Part shown: positions 31,643 through 41,170 of the stretch, piece after piece
Numbering within the stretch: the first letter of the stretch is position 1
Layout: every line of letters starts with the position of its first letter
NCBI RefSeq assembly: GCF_900091615.1
Contig: NZ_FMIA01000002.1
Coordinates: forward strand, 2,666,001 to 2,730,000
Length of the DNA: 64,000 bases
Source of the DNA: Micromonospora yangpuensis
GTDB lineage: Bacteria > Actinomycetota > Actinomycetes > Mycobacteriales > Micromonosporaceae
Direction: 5' to 3'
Program-made: the position numbers and the translations under genes
The notes under the pieces: generated by a model
Databases searched by the model: none
Told to the model about the DNA's origin: nothing
The model's input: the letters and a program-made list of their open reading frames with translations, nothing else

Positions 31643-33693
31643 CCGGCACCAGGCGCAGCGACCGGCGACCCGCGACGGGGTCGCCGGTCGCTCGTGTCTG
31701 TGTCGACGTACCCCTGCCCCACCTGGACCGCCCCTTCGACTACCTGGTCCCCGCCGACCTGGCCGACATCGCGGTGCCCGGTGCCCGGGTCAAGGTGCGC
31801 TTCGCCGGGCAGCTCGTCGACGGCTGGCTGCTGACCCGGGTCGCCGAGTCGGCGCACCCGGGCAAGCTGGCATACCTGGAGAAGGTGGTCTCGCCGGTGC
31901 CGGTGCTGGCCCCGGAGATCGCCCAGCTCGCGCGGGCGGTCGCCGACCGGTACGCCGGCGTCCTGGCCGACGTGCTCCGCCTCGCCGTGCCACCCCGGCA
32001 CGCCCGGGTGGAGAAGGAGGTCACCGCCGAACCACCGGCCCCAGCCGGCACGGCCGAGCTGACTGAGCCGGCCGGCACCGCCGGCGTGCCGGTCGCCGTC
32101 GGCCAGCCGACGCCCACCGCCGCCCCGGGTCGGCCCGAGCCGGCCGACACCGGGTGGCGGGACTACCCGGCCGGGTCGGCCCTGCTGCGGGCGTTGACGC
32201 AGGGCCGGGCCCCCCGGGCCGTCTGGTCGGCGTTGCCCGGCGCGGACTGGGCCGACCGGTACGCCGAGGCCGCCGCGGCCACCGTGGCCGGTGGCCGGGG
32301 CGTGGTGATGGTGGTCGCCGACGCCCGTGACCTGGACCGGCTCGACGCGGCGCTCACCGCGGTGCTGGGCGACGGCCGGCACGTCTGCCTCTCCGCCGCA
32401 CTCGGGCCGGCCCGGCGCTACCGGGCCTTCCTCGCCGCCCGGTTCGGTGCCGTGCCGGTGGTGATCGGCACCCGGGCGGCGATGTTCGCCCCGGTACGGC
32501 GACTCGGTCTGGTGGCGATCTGGGACGACGGGGACGACCTGCACGCCGAACCCCGGTCCCCGTACCCGCACGCCCGGGAGGTGCTGCTGACCCGGGCCCG
32601 GCTCGCCGACGCCGCCGCCCTGGTCGGCGGGTACACCCGTACCGCCGAGGCACAACTGCTGGTGGAGACCGGGTGGGCCCGGGAGGTGGTCGCCGGCCGG
32701 GAAACGGTGCGGGCGCGTACCCCGGCGATCGCCCCGACCGGTGACGATCCGCAACTGGCCCGCGACCCGGGTGCGGTCACCGCCCGGCTGCCCAGCCTGG
32801 CCTGGACCACCGCCCGGGACACCCTGCGGGCCGCGCTGCCGGTGCTGGTGCAGGTGCCCCGCCGGGGTTACCTGCCGGCGGTGGCCTGCGCCGAGTGCCG
32901 CACCCCGGCCCGCTGCCCGCACTGTGCCGGGCCGCTGGCCCTGCCGTCGGCGACCGGTACGCCGGCCTGCCGCTGGTGTGGCCGGGTCGCCGCCGCCTAC
33001 GCCTGCCCGGAGTGCGGCGGGCGGCGGCTGCGGGCCGCCGTCACCGGTGCCCGGCGCACCGCGGAGGAACTCGGTCGGGCCTTCCCCGGGGTGCCGGTGC
33101 GCACCTCCGGACGGGAGGAGGTGCTGGCCACGGTGCCCGGCGGGGCCGGGTTGGTGGTCGCCACGCCGGGGGCCGAGCCGGTCGCCGAGGGTGGCTACGG
33201 CGCGGTGCTGCTGCTGGACTCCTGGGCCCTGCTCACCCGCGCCGACCTGCGGGCGGGGGAGGAGGCGCTACGCCGCTGGATGAGCGCCGCCGCGCTGGCC
33301 CGGCCCGCCGCGGCCGGCGGGCGGGTGGTGGTGGTCGCCGACGGCGCCCTGGCCCCGGTGCAGGCGCTGCTGCGCTGGGACGCCGGCTGGTTCGCCGCCC
33401 GGGAGCTGGCCGAACGCCGGGAGCTGGGCTTCCCGCCGGCGGTCCGGATGGCCAGCCTCACCGGGTCGGCCGCGGCGGTGGCCGACCTGCTGGCCGAGGC
33501 GCGCCTGCCGGACGCGGCCGAGGTGCTCGGCCCGGTCCCGGCCGACGACGACCGGGAGCGGATGCTGGTCCGGGTCCCCCGGGCGCGGGCCGCCGCGCTC
33601 GCCGAGGCGTTGCACTCCGCAGCCGGCGTACGCACCGCCCGTAAGGCCACCGATCCGGTACGTCTGCAGGTCGATCCGCTGAGCCTGTTCTGA
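31639..33693 (+). CDS. priA: primosomal protein N' (PriA), ATPase-degenerate
   Basis: This protein of about 684 residues has the PriA layout: an N-terminal DNA 3'-binding domain ([21 protein letters not shown]), a helicase-like core, and a zinc region with eight Cys as four CxxC pairs at about 416-460. Walker A is lost ([13 protein letters not shown] in place of GxTGSGKT) and the DEEH box reads IWDDGDD, as known for other actinobacterial PriA proteins. No ATG, GTG or TTG occurs in frame between 31366, deep in metK, and the conserved N-terminus. The CTG at 31639, overlapping the metK stop as CTGA, is the most likely start. An Ala/Pro-rich linker occupies about 128-175. Confidence 0.85.
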   Translation: MTGTRRSDRRPATGSPVARVCVDVPLPHLDRPFDYLVPADLADIAVPGARVKVRFAGQLVDGWLLTRVAESAHPGKLAYLEKVVSPVPVLAPEIAQLARAVADRYAGVLADVLRLAVPPRHARVEKEVTAEPPAPAGTAELTEPAGTAGVPVAVGQPTPTAAPGRPEPADTGWRDYPAGSALLRALTQGRAPRAVWSALPGADWADRYAEAAAATVAGGRGVVMVVADARDLDRLDAALTAVLGDGRHVCLSAALGPARRYRAFLAARFGAVPVVIGTRAAMFAPVRRLGLVAIWDDGDDLHAEPRSPYPHAREVLLTRARLADAAALVGGYTRTAEAQLLVETGWAREVVAGRETVRARTPAIAPTGDDPQLARDPGAVTARLPSLAWTTARDTLRAALPVLVQVPRRGYLPAVACAECRTPARCPHCAGPLALPSATGTPACRWCGRVAAAYACPECGGRRLRAAVTGARRTAEELGRAFPGVPVRTSGREEVLATVPGGAGLVVATPGAEPVAEGGYGAVLLLDSWALLTRADLRAGEEALRRWMSAAALARPAAAGGRVVVVADGALAPVQALLRWDAGWFAARELAERRELGFPPAVRMASLTGSAAAVADLLAEARLPDAAEVLGPVPADDDRERMLVRVPRARAAALAEALHSAAGVRTARKATDPVRLQVDPLSLF

Positions 33694-33817
33694 GCGTCGC
33701 GGTGACGGAGTGTGCTGGGCGGGGTGGTAGCATCGCCCGTCATGCCGTGCCGGTCCCGGTGTCCCCATGGTGCCAGGGTCGATGACGTGTTCCATTGGTG
33801 ATCTGAGGTGGACCAGC

Positions 33818-34801
33818 GTGACCGTTCGTCAGTCGATCGTCTTCAACGGTGACCTCGGTAGCGGCAAGAGCACCGTTTCCGTCGAGATCGCCAAGCGGCT
33901 GGGGCTGCGCCGGGTCAGCGTGGGTGACCTGTACCGGCAGATGGCCCAGGAGCGGCAGATGACCGCGCTCCAGCTGAACCTGCACGCCGAGCTGGACCAG
34001 GCGGTGGACGGTTACGTCGACCAGCTCCAGCGGGACATCGCCGCCTCCGGTGAGCGCCTGGTCATGGACTCCCGGCTGGCCTGGCACTTCTTCACCGACG
34101 CGCTCAAGGTGCACATGATCACCGAGCCGGGTGAGGCGGCCCGGCGGGTGCTGGCCCGTCCGTCCGGCCCGGCCGAGAGCTACACCTCGCTGCAGGAGGC
34201 GAAGGCCAAGCTGCGCGAGCGCAGCGAGAGCGAGCGGAACCGGTTCATCGTCCGCTACGGCGTGGACAAGGCCCGGCTGCGCAACTACGACCTGATCTGC
34301 GACACCACCCGGGCCCCGGCGGAGGAGGTGATCGAGCACATCGTCGCGGTGTTCACCGGCGCGCTCGGCACCGACGTGGTGCAGGACAGCCCGCCGTTGC
34401 TGCTGCTCGACCCGGCCCGGGTCTACCCGACCGAGGACATCGCCGCCCTGCGGGACCTGTGGGACTCCGACTTCGTCGACGCGGTGGCCGCCGGCGGCAA
34501 CGCGGCCCTCGAACCGCTGCGGATCGGCTTCACCGGGGAGTACTTCTTCGTCGTCGACGGGCACCGCCGGCTCAGCGCCGCGCTGCAGGGCGGGTTCCGG
34601 CTGGTCCCGGCCCAGTTGGTCGCCGAGGTGGACGAGCCGGTGGTGGGCGGGATGAGCGCGGTGGACTACTTCGCCGCCCAGGTCCGCCCCAGCACCGTCT
34701 ACGACTGGGAGGCGGCGCACCGGATCCACCTCCCGTTGCCCGAGCACGCCCTGCTCGGCGGGGACGCGGTGCTGGCCGGGGAACCGGGCCCCGCCCTCTG
34801 A
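33818..34801 (+). CDS. cytidylate-kinase-like P-loop protein fused to a ParB-like domain
   Basis: This 327-residue protein starts with a nucleoside monophosphate kinase-like domain (about 1-185): Walker A FNGDLGSGKST at 9-19, RRVSVGDLYRQMA, a lid-like Arg/Glu-rich helix at 125-145, and RYGVDKARLRNYDLICDT as in cytidylate kinases. A second part (about 190-327) contains FVVDGHRRLSAALQGGFRLVPAQL at 244-267, the DGHRR pattern of ParB/sulfiredoxin-type folds. The GTG at 33818 has GAGGTGG six bases upstream. Function is unknown; a nucleotide-dependent kinase with a nucleotide- or peptide-binding partner domain is possible. Confidence 0.7.
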   Translation: MTVRQSIVFNGDLGSGKSTVSVEIAKRLGLRRVSVGDLYRQMAQERQMTALQLNLHAELDQAVDGYVDQLQRDIAASGERLVMDSRLAWHFFTDALKVHMITEPGEAARRVLARPSGPAESYTSLQEAKAKLRERSESERNRFIVRYGVDKARLRNYDLICDTTRAPAEEVIEHIVAVFTGALGTDVVQDSPPLLLLDPARVYPTEDIAALRDLWDSDFVDAVAAGGNAALEPLRIGFTGEYFFVVDGHRRLSAALQGGFRLVPAQLVAEVDEPVVGGMSAVDYFAAQVRPSTVYDWEAAHRIHLPLPEHALLGGDAVLAGEPGPAL

Positions 34802-34839
34802 CCGGTGGTGGGGTGACCCGACACGCCGCGACCGGTCCG

Positions 34840-34845
34840 TAGACT
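34840..34845 (+). promoter_or_regulatory. candidate -10 element upstream of def
   Basis: TAGACT at 34840-34845 is a good actinobacterial -10 hexamer; no strong -35 is visible. If it is used, the following 19-bp repeat array would lie in the def 5' untranslated RNA. Confidence 0.4.
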
Positions 34846-34873
34846 GGTACGGCAGAGTTCCACCCGCCGTCTT

Positions 34874-34968
34874 CCGCCGTCGCGGCACCGATCCGCCGTA
34901 GTGGTACCAATCGGCCGTTACGGTACCGATCCGCCGCAGCGGTGCTCATCCGCCGTCGCGGTACTAAG
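34874..34968 (+). repeat. five tandem 19-bp repeats upstream of def
   Basis: Units at 34874-34892, 34893-34911, 34912-34930, 34931-34949 and 34950-34968 follow the consensus CCGCCGTCGCGGTACCGAT with 2-7 changes each and no period drift. Four of the five contain CCGC-N4-GCGG or a G-T-compensated version, so each could form a 4-bp hairpin or a 12-bp palindromic site. The last unit runs directly into AAGGAG, the def ribosome-binding site. Confidence 0.92.
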
Positions 34969-34980
34969 GAGCATTCCCGC

Positions 34981-35535
34981 GTGACCGTCCAGCCCATCCG
35001 TCTCTTCGGCGATCCCGTGCTGCGCACGCCGGCCGATCCGGTGGTCGACTTCGACGTCGAGCTGCGCAAGCTCATCACCGACCTCACCGACACGATGCGT
35101 GACCGCAGCGGTGCCGGCCTGGCCGCACCGCAGCTCGGGGTGGGTCTGCGGGTCTTCGCCTTCGACGTCGACGACGTGGTCGGGCACCTGGTCAACCCGG
35201 TGCTGGAGTTCCCCGATGCCGAGGAGCAGGACGGCCCGGAGGGGTGCCTGTCCATCCCCGGCCTCTACTTCGACACCAAGCGTCGACAGAACGTGATCGC
35301 CAAGGGCTTCAACGGCTACGGCGACCCGATGCAGATCGTCGGCACCGGGCTGATGGCGCGCTGTGTCCAGCACGAGACCGACCACCTCGACGGGGTGCTC
35401 TTCCTCGACCGGCTCGACCCGGCCGGCCGGAAGGCCGCGATGAAGGCCATCCGGGAGGCCGAGTGGTACGACGCGGCCGCTCCACCGACGGTCAAGACCA
35501 GCCCGCACGGCAGCCCCTTCGGCCTGGGGCGGTGA
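34981..35535 (+). CDS. def: peptide deformylase
   Basis: This 184-residue metalloenzyme removes the formyl group from new proteins. All three signatures are present: [12 protein letters not shown] at about 41-52, EGCLSIPG at about 87-94, and [12 protein letters not shown] at about 129-140. The GTG at 34981 was chosen for AAGGAG nine bases upstream and the usual [12 protein letters not shown] start. fmt follows 7 bases later, so formylation and deformylation are encoded together. Confidence 0.95.
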   Translation: MTVQPIRLFGDPVLRTPADPVVDFDVELRKLITDLTDTMRDRSGAGLAAPQLGVGLRVFAFDVDDVVGHLVNPVLEFPDAEEQDGPEGCLSIPGLYFDTKRRQNVIAKGFNGYGDPMQIVGTGLMARCVQHETDHLDGVLFLDRLDPAGRKAAMKAIREAEWYDAAAPPTVKTSPHGSPFGLGR

Positions 35536-35542
35536 CCGGCCG

Positions 35543-36469
35543 ATGCGACTGATCTTCGCTGGTACGCCCGCTGTCGCGGTACCCGCCCTGGCCGCCGTGG
35601 CGGCCTCCGGGCACGAGCTGCTCGCCGTGGTCACCCGCCCCGACGCGCCCGCCGGCCGGGGCCGGGGTCTGGTCCGCTCCCCGGTGGGAGCCTGGGCCGA
35701 CGAGCACGGGGTCGAGGTGCTGACCCCGGCCCGCCCCCGGGAGCCCGAGTTCCTGGACCGGCTGCGCGAGCTGGCCCCGGACTGCGCGCCGGTGGTCGCC
35801 TACGGCGCCCTGGTGCCGCCGGTGGCGCTGGAGGTGCCCCGGCACGGCTGGATCAACCTGCACTTCTCGCTGCTGCCGGCGTGGCGGGGGGCCGCGCCGG
35901 TGCAGCACGCCGTACTGCACGGCGACGAGCTGACCGGGGCCAGTGTCTTCCAGCTCGAAGCGGGCCTGGACACCGGACCGGTCTTCGGCACCCTGACCGA
36001 CGAGATCCGCCCCGCCGACACCTCCGGGGACCTGCTGGAGCGCCTCGCGCACTCCGGTGCCGGCCTGCTGGTGGCGGTGCTGGACGCGATCGAGGCGGGC
36101 ACCGCGCGGGCCGAGCCGCAGCCCGCCGACGGCGTGTCGTTGGCCCCGAAACTGACCGTGGAGGACGCCCGGGTGCGCTTCGGCGACCCGGCCTTCGCGG
36201 TGGACCGGCGGATCCGGGCGTGCACCCCGGCACCCGGTGCGTGGACCACCTTCCGGGGTGACCGGGTCAAGCTCGGCCCGGTCACGCCGGTGCCGGACGG
36301 CCCGGCGCTGAAGCCCGGCGAGCTGCTGGTGGAGAAGGCCCGGGTGCTGGCCGGTACGGCCACCACCCCGGTGCGCCTCGGTGAGGTGCGGGCGGCCGGC
36401 AAGAAGGCGATGCCGGCCACCGACTGGGCCCGGGGTGTCCGGGTGGGCGCCGGCGAGGAGCTCGCGTGA
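35543..36469 (+). CDS. fmt: methionyl-tRNA formyltransferase
   Basis: This 308-residue enzyme formylates initiator Met-tRNA. The N-terminal domain has [16 protein letters not shown], the formyl-folate site [19 protein letters not shown] with catalytic Asn, His and a following Asp in LDTGPVF, and an OB-like C-terminal tRNA-binding domain from about 205. It overlaps rsmB by 4 bases (GTGA). Confidence 0.96.
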   Translation: MRLIFAGTPAVAVPALAAVAASGHELLAVVTRPDAPAGRGRGLVRSPVGAWADEHGVEVLTPARPREPEFLDRLRELAPDCAPVVAYGALVPPVALEVPRHGWINLHFSLLPAWRGAAPVQHAVLHGDELTGASVFQLEAGLDTGPVFGTLTDEIRPADTSGDLLERLAHSGAGLLVAVLDAIEAGTARAEPQPADGVSLAPKLTVEDARVRFGDPAFAVDRRIRACTPAPGAWTTFRGDRVKLGPVTPVPDGPALKPGELLVEKARVLAGTATTPVRLGEVRAAGKKAMPATDWARGVRVGAGEELA

Positions 36470-38061
36470 GCGCCGCGCCGGTCGGCGGAGAGCCCGGCCA
36501 CCCGCAGCGCCGTGACGACCGACCGCGCCGTGACGACCGACCGGGCCGTCACGACCGCGGGGACCGGGGCAGCGGCCGGGACCGGGACAGCAGGGACACC
36601 CGGGGCAGCGGCCGGGACCGGGACACCCGCGGTGGCGCCGGCGGACGCGACGGTCGAGGTCGGGTCGACTCCGGCCGGTACGGCGGGGGACGGGTGGCCC
36701 GGGCGGCCGTGGACCGGCCCCGGTTGGCGGCGTTCGAGGCGGTGGCCGCGGTGCACCGCGACGACGCCTTCGCCAACCTGGTGCTGCCGATCATCCTGCG
36801 CGAAGCCGGGCTGTTCGGTCGGGACGCGGCCTTCGCCACCGAGCTGACCTACGGCACGCTGCGTCACCTCGGCACCCTGGACGCGATCCTCACCGCCGCC
36901 GCCGGGCGGGACGTGGCCCGCATCGACCCGCCGGTACGCGACGCGCTGCGGATCGGGGCGTACCAGCTCCTGCACACCCGGGTGCCGGCGCACGCGGCGG
37001 TTTCCTCCACGGTCGACCTGGTCCGGGTGATCGGTGAGGGGGCGACCGGGTTCGCCAACGCGGTGCTGCGCGAGGTCACCACCAAGGACGCCGACGCCTG
37101 GGTGGCCCAGCTCGCCCCGCCGGTGGACACCGATCCGGTGGGACACCTCTCGGTGGCGTACAGCCATCCCCAGTGGATCGTGCGGGCCTTCTCCGACGCG
37201 CTCGGCGGTGACCTGGGGGAGACCACCCGGCTGCTGATCGAGGACAACGTCCGGCCGCCGGTGCACCTCTGCGCCCGGCCGGGGCGGGCCGACGCGGCGG
37301 CGCTGGCCGACGAGGTAGGCGGTGCCCCCGGCGCCTTCTCGCCGTACGCGGTGTATCTCTCCGGTGGCGCGCCCGGTGACCTGGCGGCGGTGGCCGACGG
37401 CCGGGCGCACGTGCAGGACGAGGGTTCCCAACTGGTCGCCGACGCCCTGGTCGCCGCGGACCTGGACGGCCCGGACCGGCGCTGGCTCGACCTCTGCGCC
37501 GGACCTGGCGGCAAGGCCGGGCTGCTCGGCGCGCTGGCCGTGGGGCGGGACGCCCAGCTGACCGCGGTCGAGGTGGCCGAACACCGGGCCCGGTTGGTCG
37601 CCGAGGCGACCCGGGGGCTACCGGTGACCGTGCTGACCGCCGACGGGCGTGACGTCGGCGTCGAGCCGGAGCTGCCGGAGGGGCACTTCGACCGGGTCCT
37701 GGTCGACGCGCCCTGCACCGGCCTCGGCTCGTTGCGGCGGCGGCCGGAGTCACGGTGGCGGCGGCAGCCCGCCGACCTGCCGCCGTTGACCCGGTTGCAG
37801 CGGGAACTGCTCACCGCCGCCCTGCGGGCGGTCCGTCCCGGCGGGGTGGTGGCCTACGTGACCTGCTCACCGCACACCGTGGAGACGCACGTGACAGTGA
37901 CCGAGGCGGCCCGCCGCTGCGGCTTCGGGGTGGATTTCGTCGACGCCCGGCCGCTGCTGCCGGCGGGGATGCCGGGGCTGGGGGACGGGCCGACGGTCCA
38001 ACTCTGGCCGCACCGGCACGGCACCGACGCGATGTTCCTGGCCGTTCTGCGCCGCAGCTGA
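36466..38061 (+). CDS. rsmB: 16S rRNA (cytosine-967-C5)-methyltransferase with disordered N-terminal extension
   Basis: This 531-residue enzyme combines a NusB-like RNA-binding domain (about 85-215) and a Rossmann methyltransferase domain. The SAM site reads [17 protein letters not shown]; the catalytic and turnover Cys lie in [12 protein letters not shown] and [12 protein letters not shown]. Before residue 85 there is a low-complexity extension made almost only of Arg, Asp, Gly and Ser ([20 protein letters not shown] and similar), encoded by short DNA repeats. GTG overlaps the fmt stop. The extension may be a disordered RNA-binding tail. Confidence 0.92.
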   Translation: MSAAPVGGEPGHPQRRDDRPRRDDRPGRHDRGDRGSGRDRDSRDTRGSGRDRDTRGGAGGRDGRGRVDSGRYGGGRVARAAVDRPRLAAFEAVAAVHRDDAFANLVLPIILREAGLFGRDAAFATELTYGTLRHLGTLDAILTAAAGRDVARIDPPVRDALRIGAYQLLHTRVPAHAAVSSTVDLVRVIGEGATGFANAVLREVTTKDADAWVAQLAPPVDTDPVGHLSVAYSHPQWIVRAFSDALGGDLGETTRLLIEDNVRPPVHLCARPGRADAAALADEVGGAPGAFSPYAVYLSGGAPGDLAAVADGRAHVQDEGSQLVADALVAADLDGPDRRWLDLCAGPGGKAGLLGALAVGRDAQLTAVEVAEHRARLVAEATRGLPVTVLTADGRDVGVEPELPEGHFDRVLVDAPCTGLGSLRRRPESRWRRQPADLPPLTRLQRELLTAALRAVRPGGVVAYVTCSPHTVETHVTVTEAARRCGFGVDFVDARPLLPAGMPGLGDGPTVQLWPHRHGTDAMFLAVLRRS

Positions 38062-38074
38062 GCCACTCCGGTGG

Positions 38075-38109
38075 GCGTCGGCCGGGGGTGACCCTCCCCC
38101 GGCCGACGC
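38075..38109. terminator. bidirectional terminator between rsmB and the septum-formation lipoprotein gene
   Basis: A perfect 14-bp stem (38075-38088 with 38096-38109) with a 7-base loop lies between convergent genes, 14 bases after the rsmB stop. Confidence 0.85.
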
Positions 38110-38154
38110 GCGCGCCTGGGCGGCCCGGACAATTGACCGCCCATCCCGGGTGGC

Positions 38155-39039
38155 TCAGATGGCCGGCAGCCCCTTCGGTCCGGCGTCGCGCATGGACCGG
38201 GTCAGCTTGCGGTCGTCGCTCCACAGGAAGCAGCGCACCCCCCGGTCGCCCTCCTCCCACTCCCGCTGCGACGGCGGGTAGAAGATCGAACCGGCCCGGT
38301 ACGGCAACTCGTTGTTGTTCGGCACGGCGGCGAAGGCCGCGATCAGGCTCATGCACCGCCGGTGCACCTGCGCGTTGGCCTTGCTGAACGCGGCCCAGCT
38401 CATGTCCTTCTCGACGTACACGCCGACGAACTCGGCCCGGTGCGGCTCGGTGCAGAGCACCGGGGCCATGTAGTTGAGATTGCCGCCGATCAGTTTGGGG
38501 TCGAAGCACCGGTGCGCCAGCGGGGAGTCGCCGAGCAGGGCCCCGCGCAGGCTGCCGACCCGGTTGACCGGGCGGGTGTTGTCGATGCTGTCGGTCTCGC
38601 TCAGATCGCAGCGGAACCAGCGGGCGCCGGCCCGCCAGGCGGAAGTGGACGGTACCGCGATGTTCAGGGTGAGCCGGGCCGACCGCCAGTCGCCACCGAG
38701 CACCTCCCGGACGCGTAGGTCGCACTCGCCCCGGGCGGTCCGCAGGGCCGGTGATCCCGGCTCCGGGCGGGTGTCGTCGGTGACCTCGTCGGCCACGAAG
38801 CTGCCGACGTGGATGGCCTCGGCCAGGTGGGGCCGGGAACAGTCCACCGTGTCGTAGGTGCTGGCCTGCGCGACCACGCTGATCCGGGGCAGGCAGGCGC
38901 CGGCGGCGGGGACGAACAGCTGCGGCTCCCGCAGGGCCGGCCAGTCGTCGGTCAGGTCACCGTCTCCGCCATGCGCCGGCAGGCAGCCGCCCAGCACCAC
39001 TGTGCCGGCCAGCGCCAGCGCCCCAAGCCACCGTCGCAT
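38155..39039 (-). CDS. septum-formation family lipoprotein
   Basis: This 294-residue exported protein begins MRRWLGALALAGTVVLGGC, a signal peptide with lipobox LGGC, so it is probably anchored to the outer face of the membrane. The body has two copies of the Septum_form-type pattern, each with Cys, then a PH(L/R)AE(A/F) motif: CSRPHLAEAIHVG and CTEPHRAEFVGVY, and further paired Cys. The family is named for proximity to division genes; its biochemical role is unknown. The ATG at 39039 was chosen because it gives the signal peptide. Confidence 0.75.
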   Translation of the reverse strand: MRRWLGALALAGTVVLGGCLPAHGGDGDLTDDWPALREPQLFVPAAGACLPRISVVAQASTYDTVDCSRPHLAEAIHVGSFVADEVTDDTRPEPGSPALRTARGECDLRVREVLGGDWRSARLTLNIAVPSTSAWRAGARWFRCDLSETDSIDNTRPVNRVGSLRGALLGDSPLAHRCFDPKLIGGNLNYMAPVLCTEPHRAEFVGVYVEKDMSWAAFSKANAQVHRRCMSLIAAFAAVPNNNELPYRAGSIFYPPSQREWEEGDRGVRCFLWSDDRKLTRSMRDAGPKGLPAI

Positions 39040-39283
39040 CGTCTGCCCTTTCCGGGAGCTGACGGCCGGTTGCCGCGACCCGAGCGGCGTTGCCCCGCCG
39101 GGCGTGCAGCATACGACACCGTCCCTCATGGAGTTTCGTCCCGTTTCCGTCGATCGGCCAGTCATCATTGGCCTTTCGTGCTAGATCGCCGGATCGGACG
39201 GGTCATTCTGCACCGCCGGTCACGGTTGGGTGACAGGGGGTTCGGAATGGTGCCGCGATGGCGACCGGGGATGGCTGCGTTCG

Positions 39284-39289
39284 TACACT
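39284..39289 (+). promoter_or_regulatory. -10 element for a probably leaderless rpe transcript
   Basis: TACACT at 39284-39289 ends six bases before the rpe GTG at 39296, and no ribosome-binding site precedes that codon. This spacing fits a leaderless transcript. The rest of the 256-base gap upstream contains only a weak GTCAC-N6-GTGAC repeat at 39219-39234. Confidence 0.5.
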
Positions 39290-39295
39290 GGCCTG

Positions 39296-39976
39296 GTGAC
39301 CGTACCGCCGCCGATCGTGGCACCCAGCATCCTGGCCGCTGATTTCTCCCGTCTGGCCGAGGAGGTGCGCGCCGTCGAGGGCGCCGCGGACTGGCTACAC
39401 GTCGATGTCATGGACAACCACTTCGTGCCCAACCTGACCATCGGGCTGCCGGTGGTGCAGAGCCTACGGGCGGTGACCGAGCTGCCCTTCGACGTGCACC
39501 TGATGATCACCGACCCGCGCCGGTGGGCACCCGGGTACGCCGACGCCGGGGCGTACAACGTCACCTTCCACGCCGAGGCGTGCGACGACCCGGTGGCGTT
39601 GGCCAAGGACCTGCGCTCGGCCGGGGCGAAGGCGGGGCTGGCCATCGACCGGGACACCCCGATCGAGCCGTACCTCGACCTGCTGCCCAGCTTCGACACG
39701 TTGCTGATCATGACGATCAAGGCCGGCTTCGGCGGGCAGCGATTCCTGCCGCACCTGCTGGACAAGGTGCGTGCCGCCCGTCGGCACGCCGCCGCCGGTC
39801 ACCTGGAGCTGCGCATCGAGGTCGACGGCGGGATCGCCGCCGACACCATCGAGCAGGCCGCCGCCGCCGGTGCCGACGCCTTCGTCGCCGGCACCGCCGT
39901 CTACGGCGCTGACGACCCCGCCGAGGCGGTGCGCAACCTCCGGTCCCTGGCCGACCGCGCGACCAGCGGTCACTGA
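39296..39976 (+). CDS. rpe: ribulose-phosphate 3-epimerase
   Basis: This 226-residue TIM barrel interconverts ribulose 5-phosphate and xylulose 5-phosphate. Metal and catalytic residues: [40 protein letters not shown], and [14 protein letters not shown]. The GTG at 39296 gives the usual [13 protein letters not shown] start. In actinobacteria rpe stands before the riboflavin genes; pentose phosphates feed riboflavin synthesis. A receiver-GGDEF gene follows after two bases. Confidence 0.95.
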   Translation: MTVPPPIVAPSILAADFSRLAEEVRAVEGAADWLHVDVMDNHFVPNLTIGLPVVQSLRAVTELPFDVHLMITDPRRWAPGYADAGAYNVTFHAEACDDPVALAKDLRSAGAKAGLAIDRDTPIEPYLDLLPSFDTLLIMTIKAGFGGQRFLPHLLDKVRAARRHAAAGHLELRIEVDGGIAADTIEQAAAAGADAFVAGTAVYGADDPAEAVRNLRSLADRATSGH

Positions 39977-39978
39977 GC

Positions 39979-40941
39979 GTGGAGCAGGCCGACGACGCAC
40001 CCGACGTCATCCTGGTCGTCGACGACGACGAGGACATCGCCCGCTTCGTCGAGTTCAACCTCCGCCTGCACGGTTTCGACGTGCTGCACGCCTTCGACGG
40101 CCAGGAGGCGCTGGAGGTGATCGAGCGGCGGCGGCCGGACCTGGCGGTGGTGGACCTGATGATGCCGCGCATCGACGGGATGGAGCTGACCCGGCGGCTG
40201 CGCGCCAACCCGCTGACCTCCGCCCTGCCGGTGATCATGTTGACCGCCAAGGGCATGACCGTGGACAAGGTGCACGGGCTCAGCGCCGGCGCCGACGACT
40301 ACCTGGTCAAGCCCTTCGACACCGCCGAGCTGGTGGCCCGGGTCAGCTCCACGCTGCGCCGCAACAAGGAGTTCCGGGAGGTCTCCCCGCTGACCGGCCT
40401 GCCCGGCAACAGCCGGATCCGGCGGGAGATCGGTGACCGGGTCCGCAGCGGGGTCGACTACGCCGTCGGCTACATCGACATCGACCGGTTCAAGAGCGTC
40501 AACGACCGGTACGGCTTCGTCCGGGGCGACGAGTTCATCTCGACGCTGGCCCGCAGCCTGCACCGGGCGGTGGTCGCGGTCGGTCAGCCGCCGGCCTTCC
40601 TCGGCCACGTCGGCGGCGACGACTTCGTGATCGTCTGCAGCCCGGACCAGATCCGCCCGCTGACCTCCCGGGCGGTGGTCGACTTCGAGACCGCCGCCGA
40701 CCGGCTGTACGACCCGACCGACGCCCAACGGGGCTTCGTCGAGCTGAAGGACCGGCGGGGCAACATCCGCAAGGCCGCCCTGGTCACGCTCTCCATCGGG
40801 GTGGCCCTCTCCGACGTGAACAAGCGGATCACCGATCCGCTCGCCGCCATCGCCACCGCCTCGGAGATGAAGACCGTGGCCAAGAGCCAGCCCGGCTCGT
40901 ACGTCGCGGTCGACCGTCGCCGAGCCGACGGTGTGAGGTAG
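39979..40941 (+). CDS. response regulator with GGDEF (diguanylate cyclase-like) domain
   Basis: This 320-residue protein has an N-terminal receiver domain (about 8-125) with acidic pocket VVDDDED, phospho-acceptor Asp59 in AVVDLMMPRIDG, Thr89 and Lys111 (LVKPF). A DPLTGLPN-like linker (SPLTGLPGN, 137-145) leads to a GGDEF domain with YIDIDRFKSVNDRYG at 165-179 and the active-site loop GGDDF at 212-216. The fourth position is Asp rather than Glu, and no RxxD inhibitory site precedes it, so activity is uncertain. No cognate kinase is nearby. With bldD it links the window to c-di-GMP signalling. Confidence 0.85.
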   Translation: MEQADDAPDVILVVDDDEDIARFVEFNLRLHGFDVLHAFDGQEALEVIERRRPDLAVVDLMMPRIDGMELTRRLRANPLTSALPVIMLTAKGMTVDKVHGLSAGADDYLVKPFDTAELVARVSSTLRRNKEFREVSPLTGLPGNSRIRREIGDRVRSGVDYAVGYIDIDRFKSVNDRYGFVRGDEFISTLARSLHRAVVAVGQPPAFLGHVGGDDFVIVCSPDQIRPLTSRAVVDFETAADRLYDPTDAQRGFVELKDRRGNIRKAALVTLSIGVALSDVNKRITDPLAAIATASEMKTVAKSQPGSYVAVDRRRADGVR

Positions 40942-41009
40942 CACGCCGGAATAGCGACATCCGGCGGTTGGCGTGTAAGACTTCTTCAGGTACCCACCAC
41001 GCGCTGGCG

Positions 41010-41170
41010 GGACTCGGTGTAATTCCGAACCGGCGGTGATCCACGGCCCCGGCCGTGGTAAGCCCGCGACCCGGACGGCTCTGCCGCCCGGTGGACCTGG
41101 TGAGACCCCAGGGCCGACGGTTGAGTGCGGCACCACCGCGCTCAGACAGTCCGGATGGGAGACAGCGCGC
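41010..41170 (+). ncRNA. FMN riboswitch (RFN element)
   Basis: The leader has the conserved FMN aptamer blocks in order: ACTCGGTGTAATTCCGAACC then GGCGGTGAT near the start, TAAGCCCGCGACCCGG in the middle, GAGACCCCAGGGCCGACGG, and finally CAGTCCGGATGGGAGA at about 41146-41161. Helices P2-P5 can be drawn. The aptamer ends about 135 bases before ribD. A 7-base block GTCTGCC (41182-41188) complements GGCAGAC (41299-41305) beside the ribD ribosome-binding site, which may form the expression platform; no terminator is obvious. Confidence 0.93.

Noticed and set aside
34874..34968. Short CRISPR array
   Set aside because: The 19-bp units are directly adjacent without spacers and there are no cas genes; it is a tandem repeat.
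38362..39342. Plus-strand open frames opposite the septum-formation lipoprotein
   Set aside because: They lack start signals and motifs; the minus-strand frame has a signal peptide, lipobox and family pattern.
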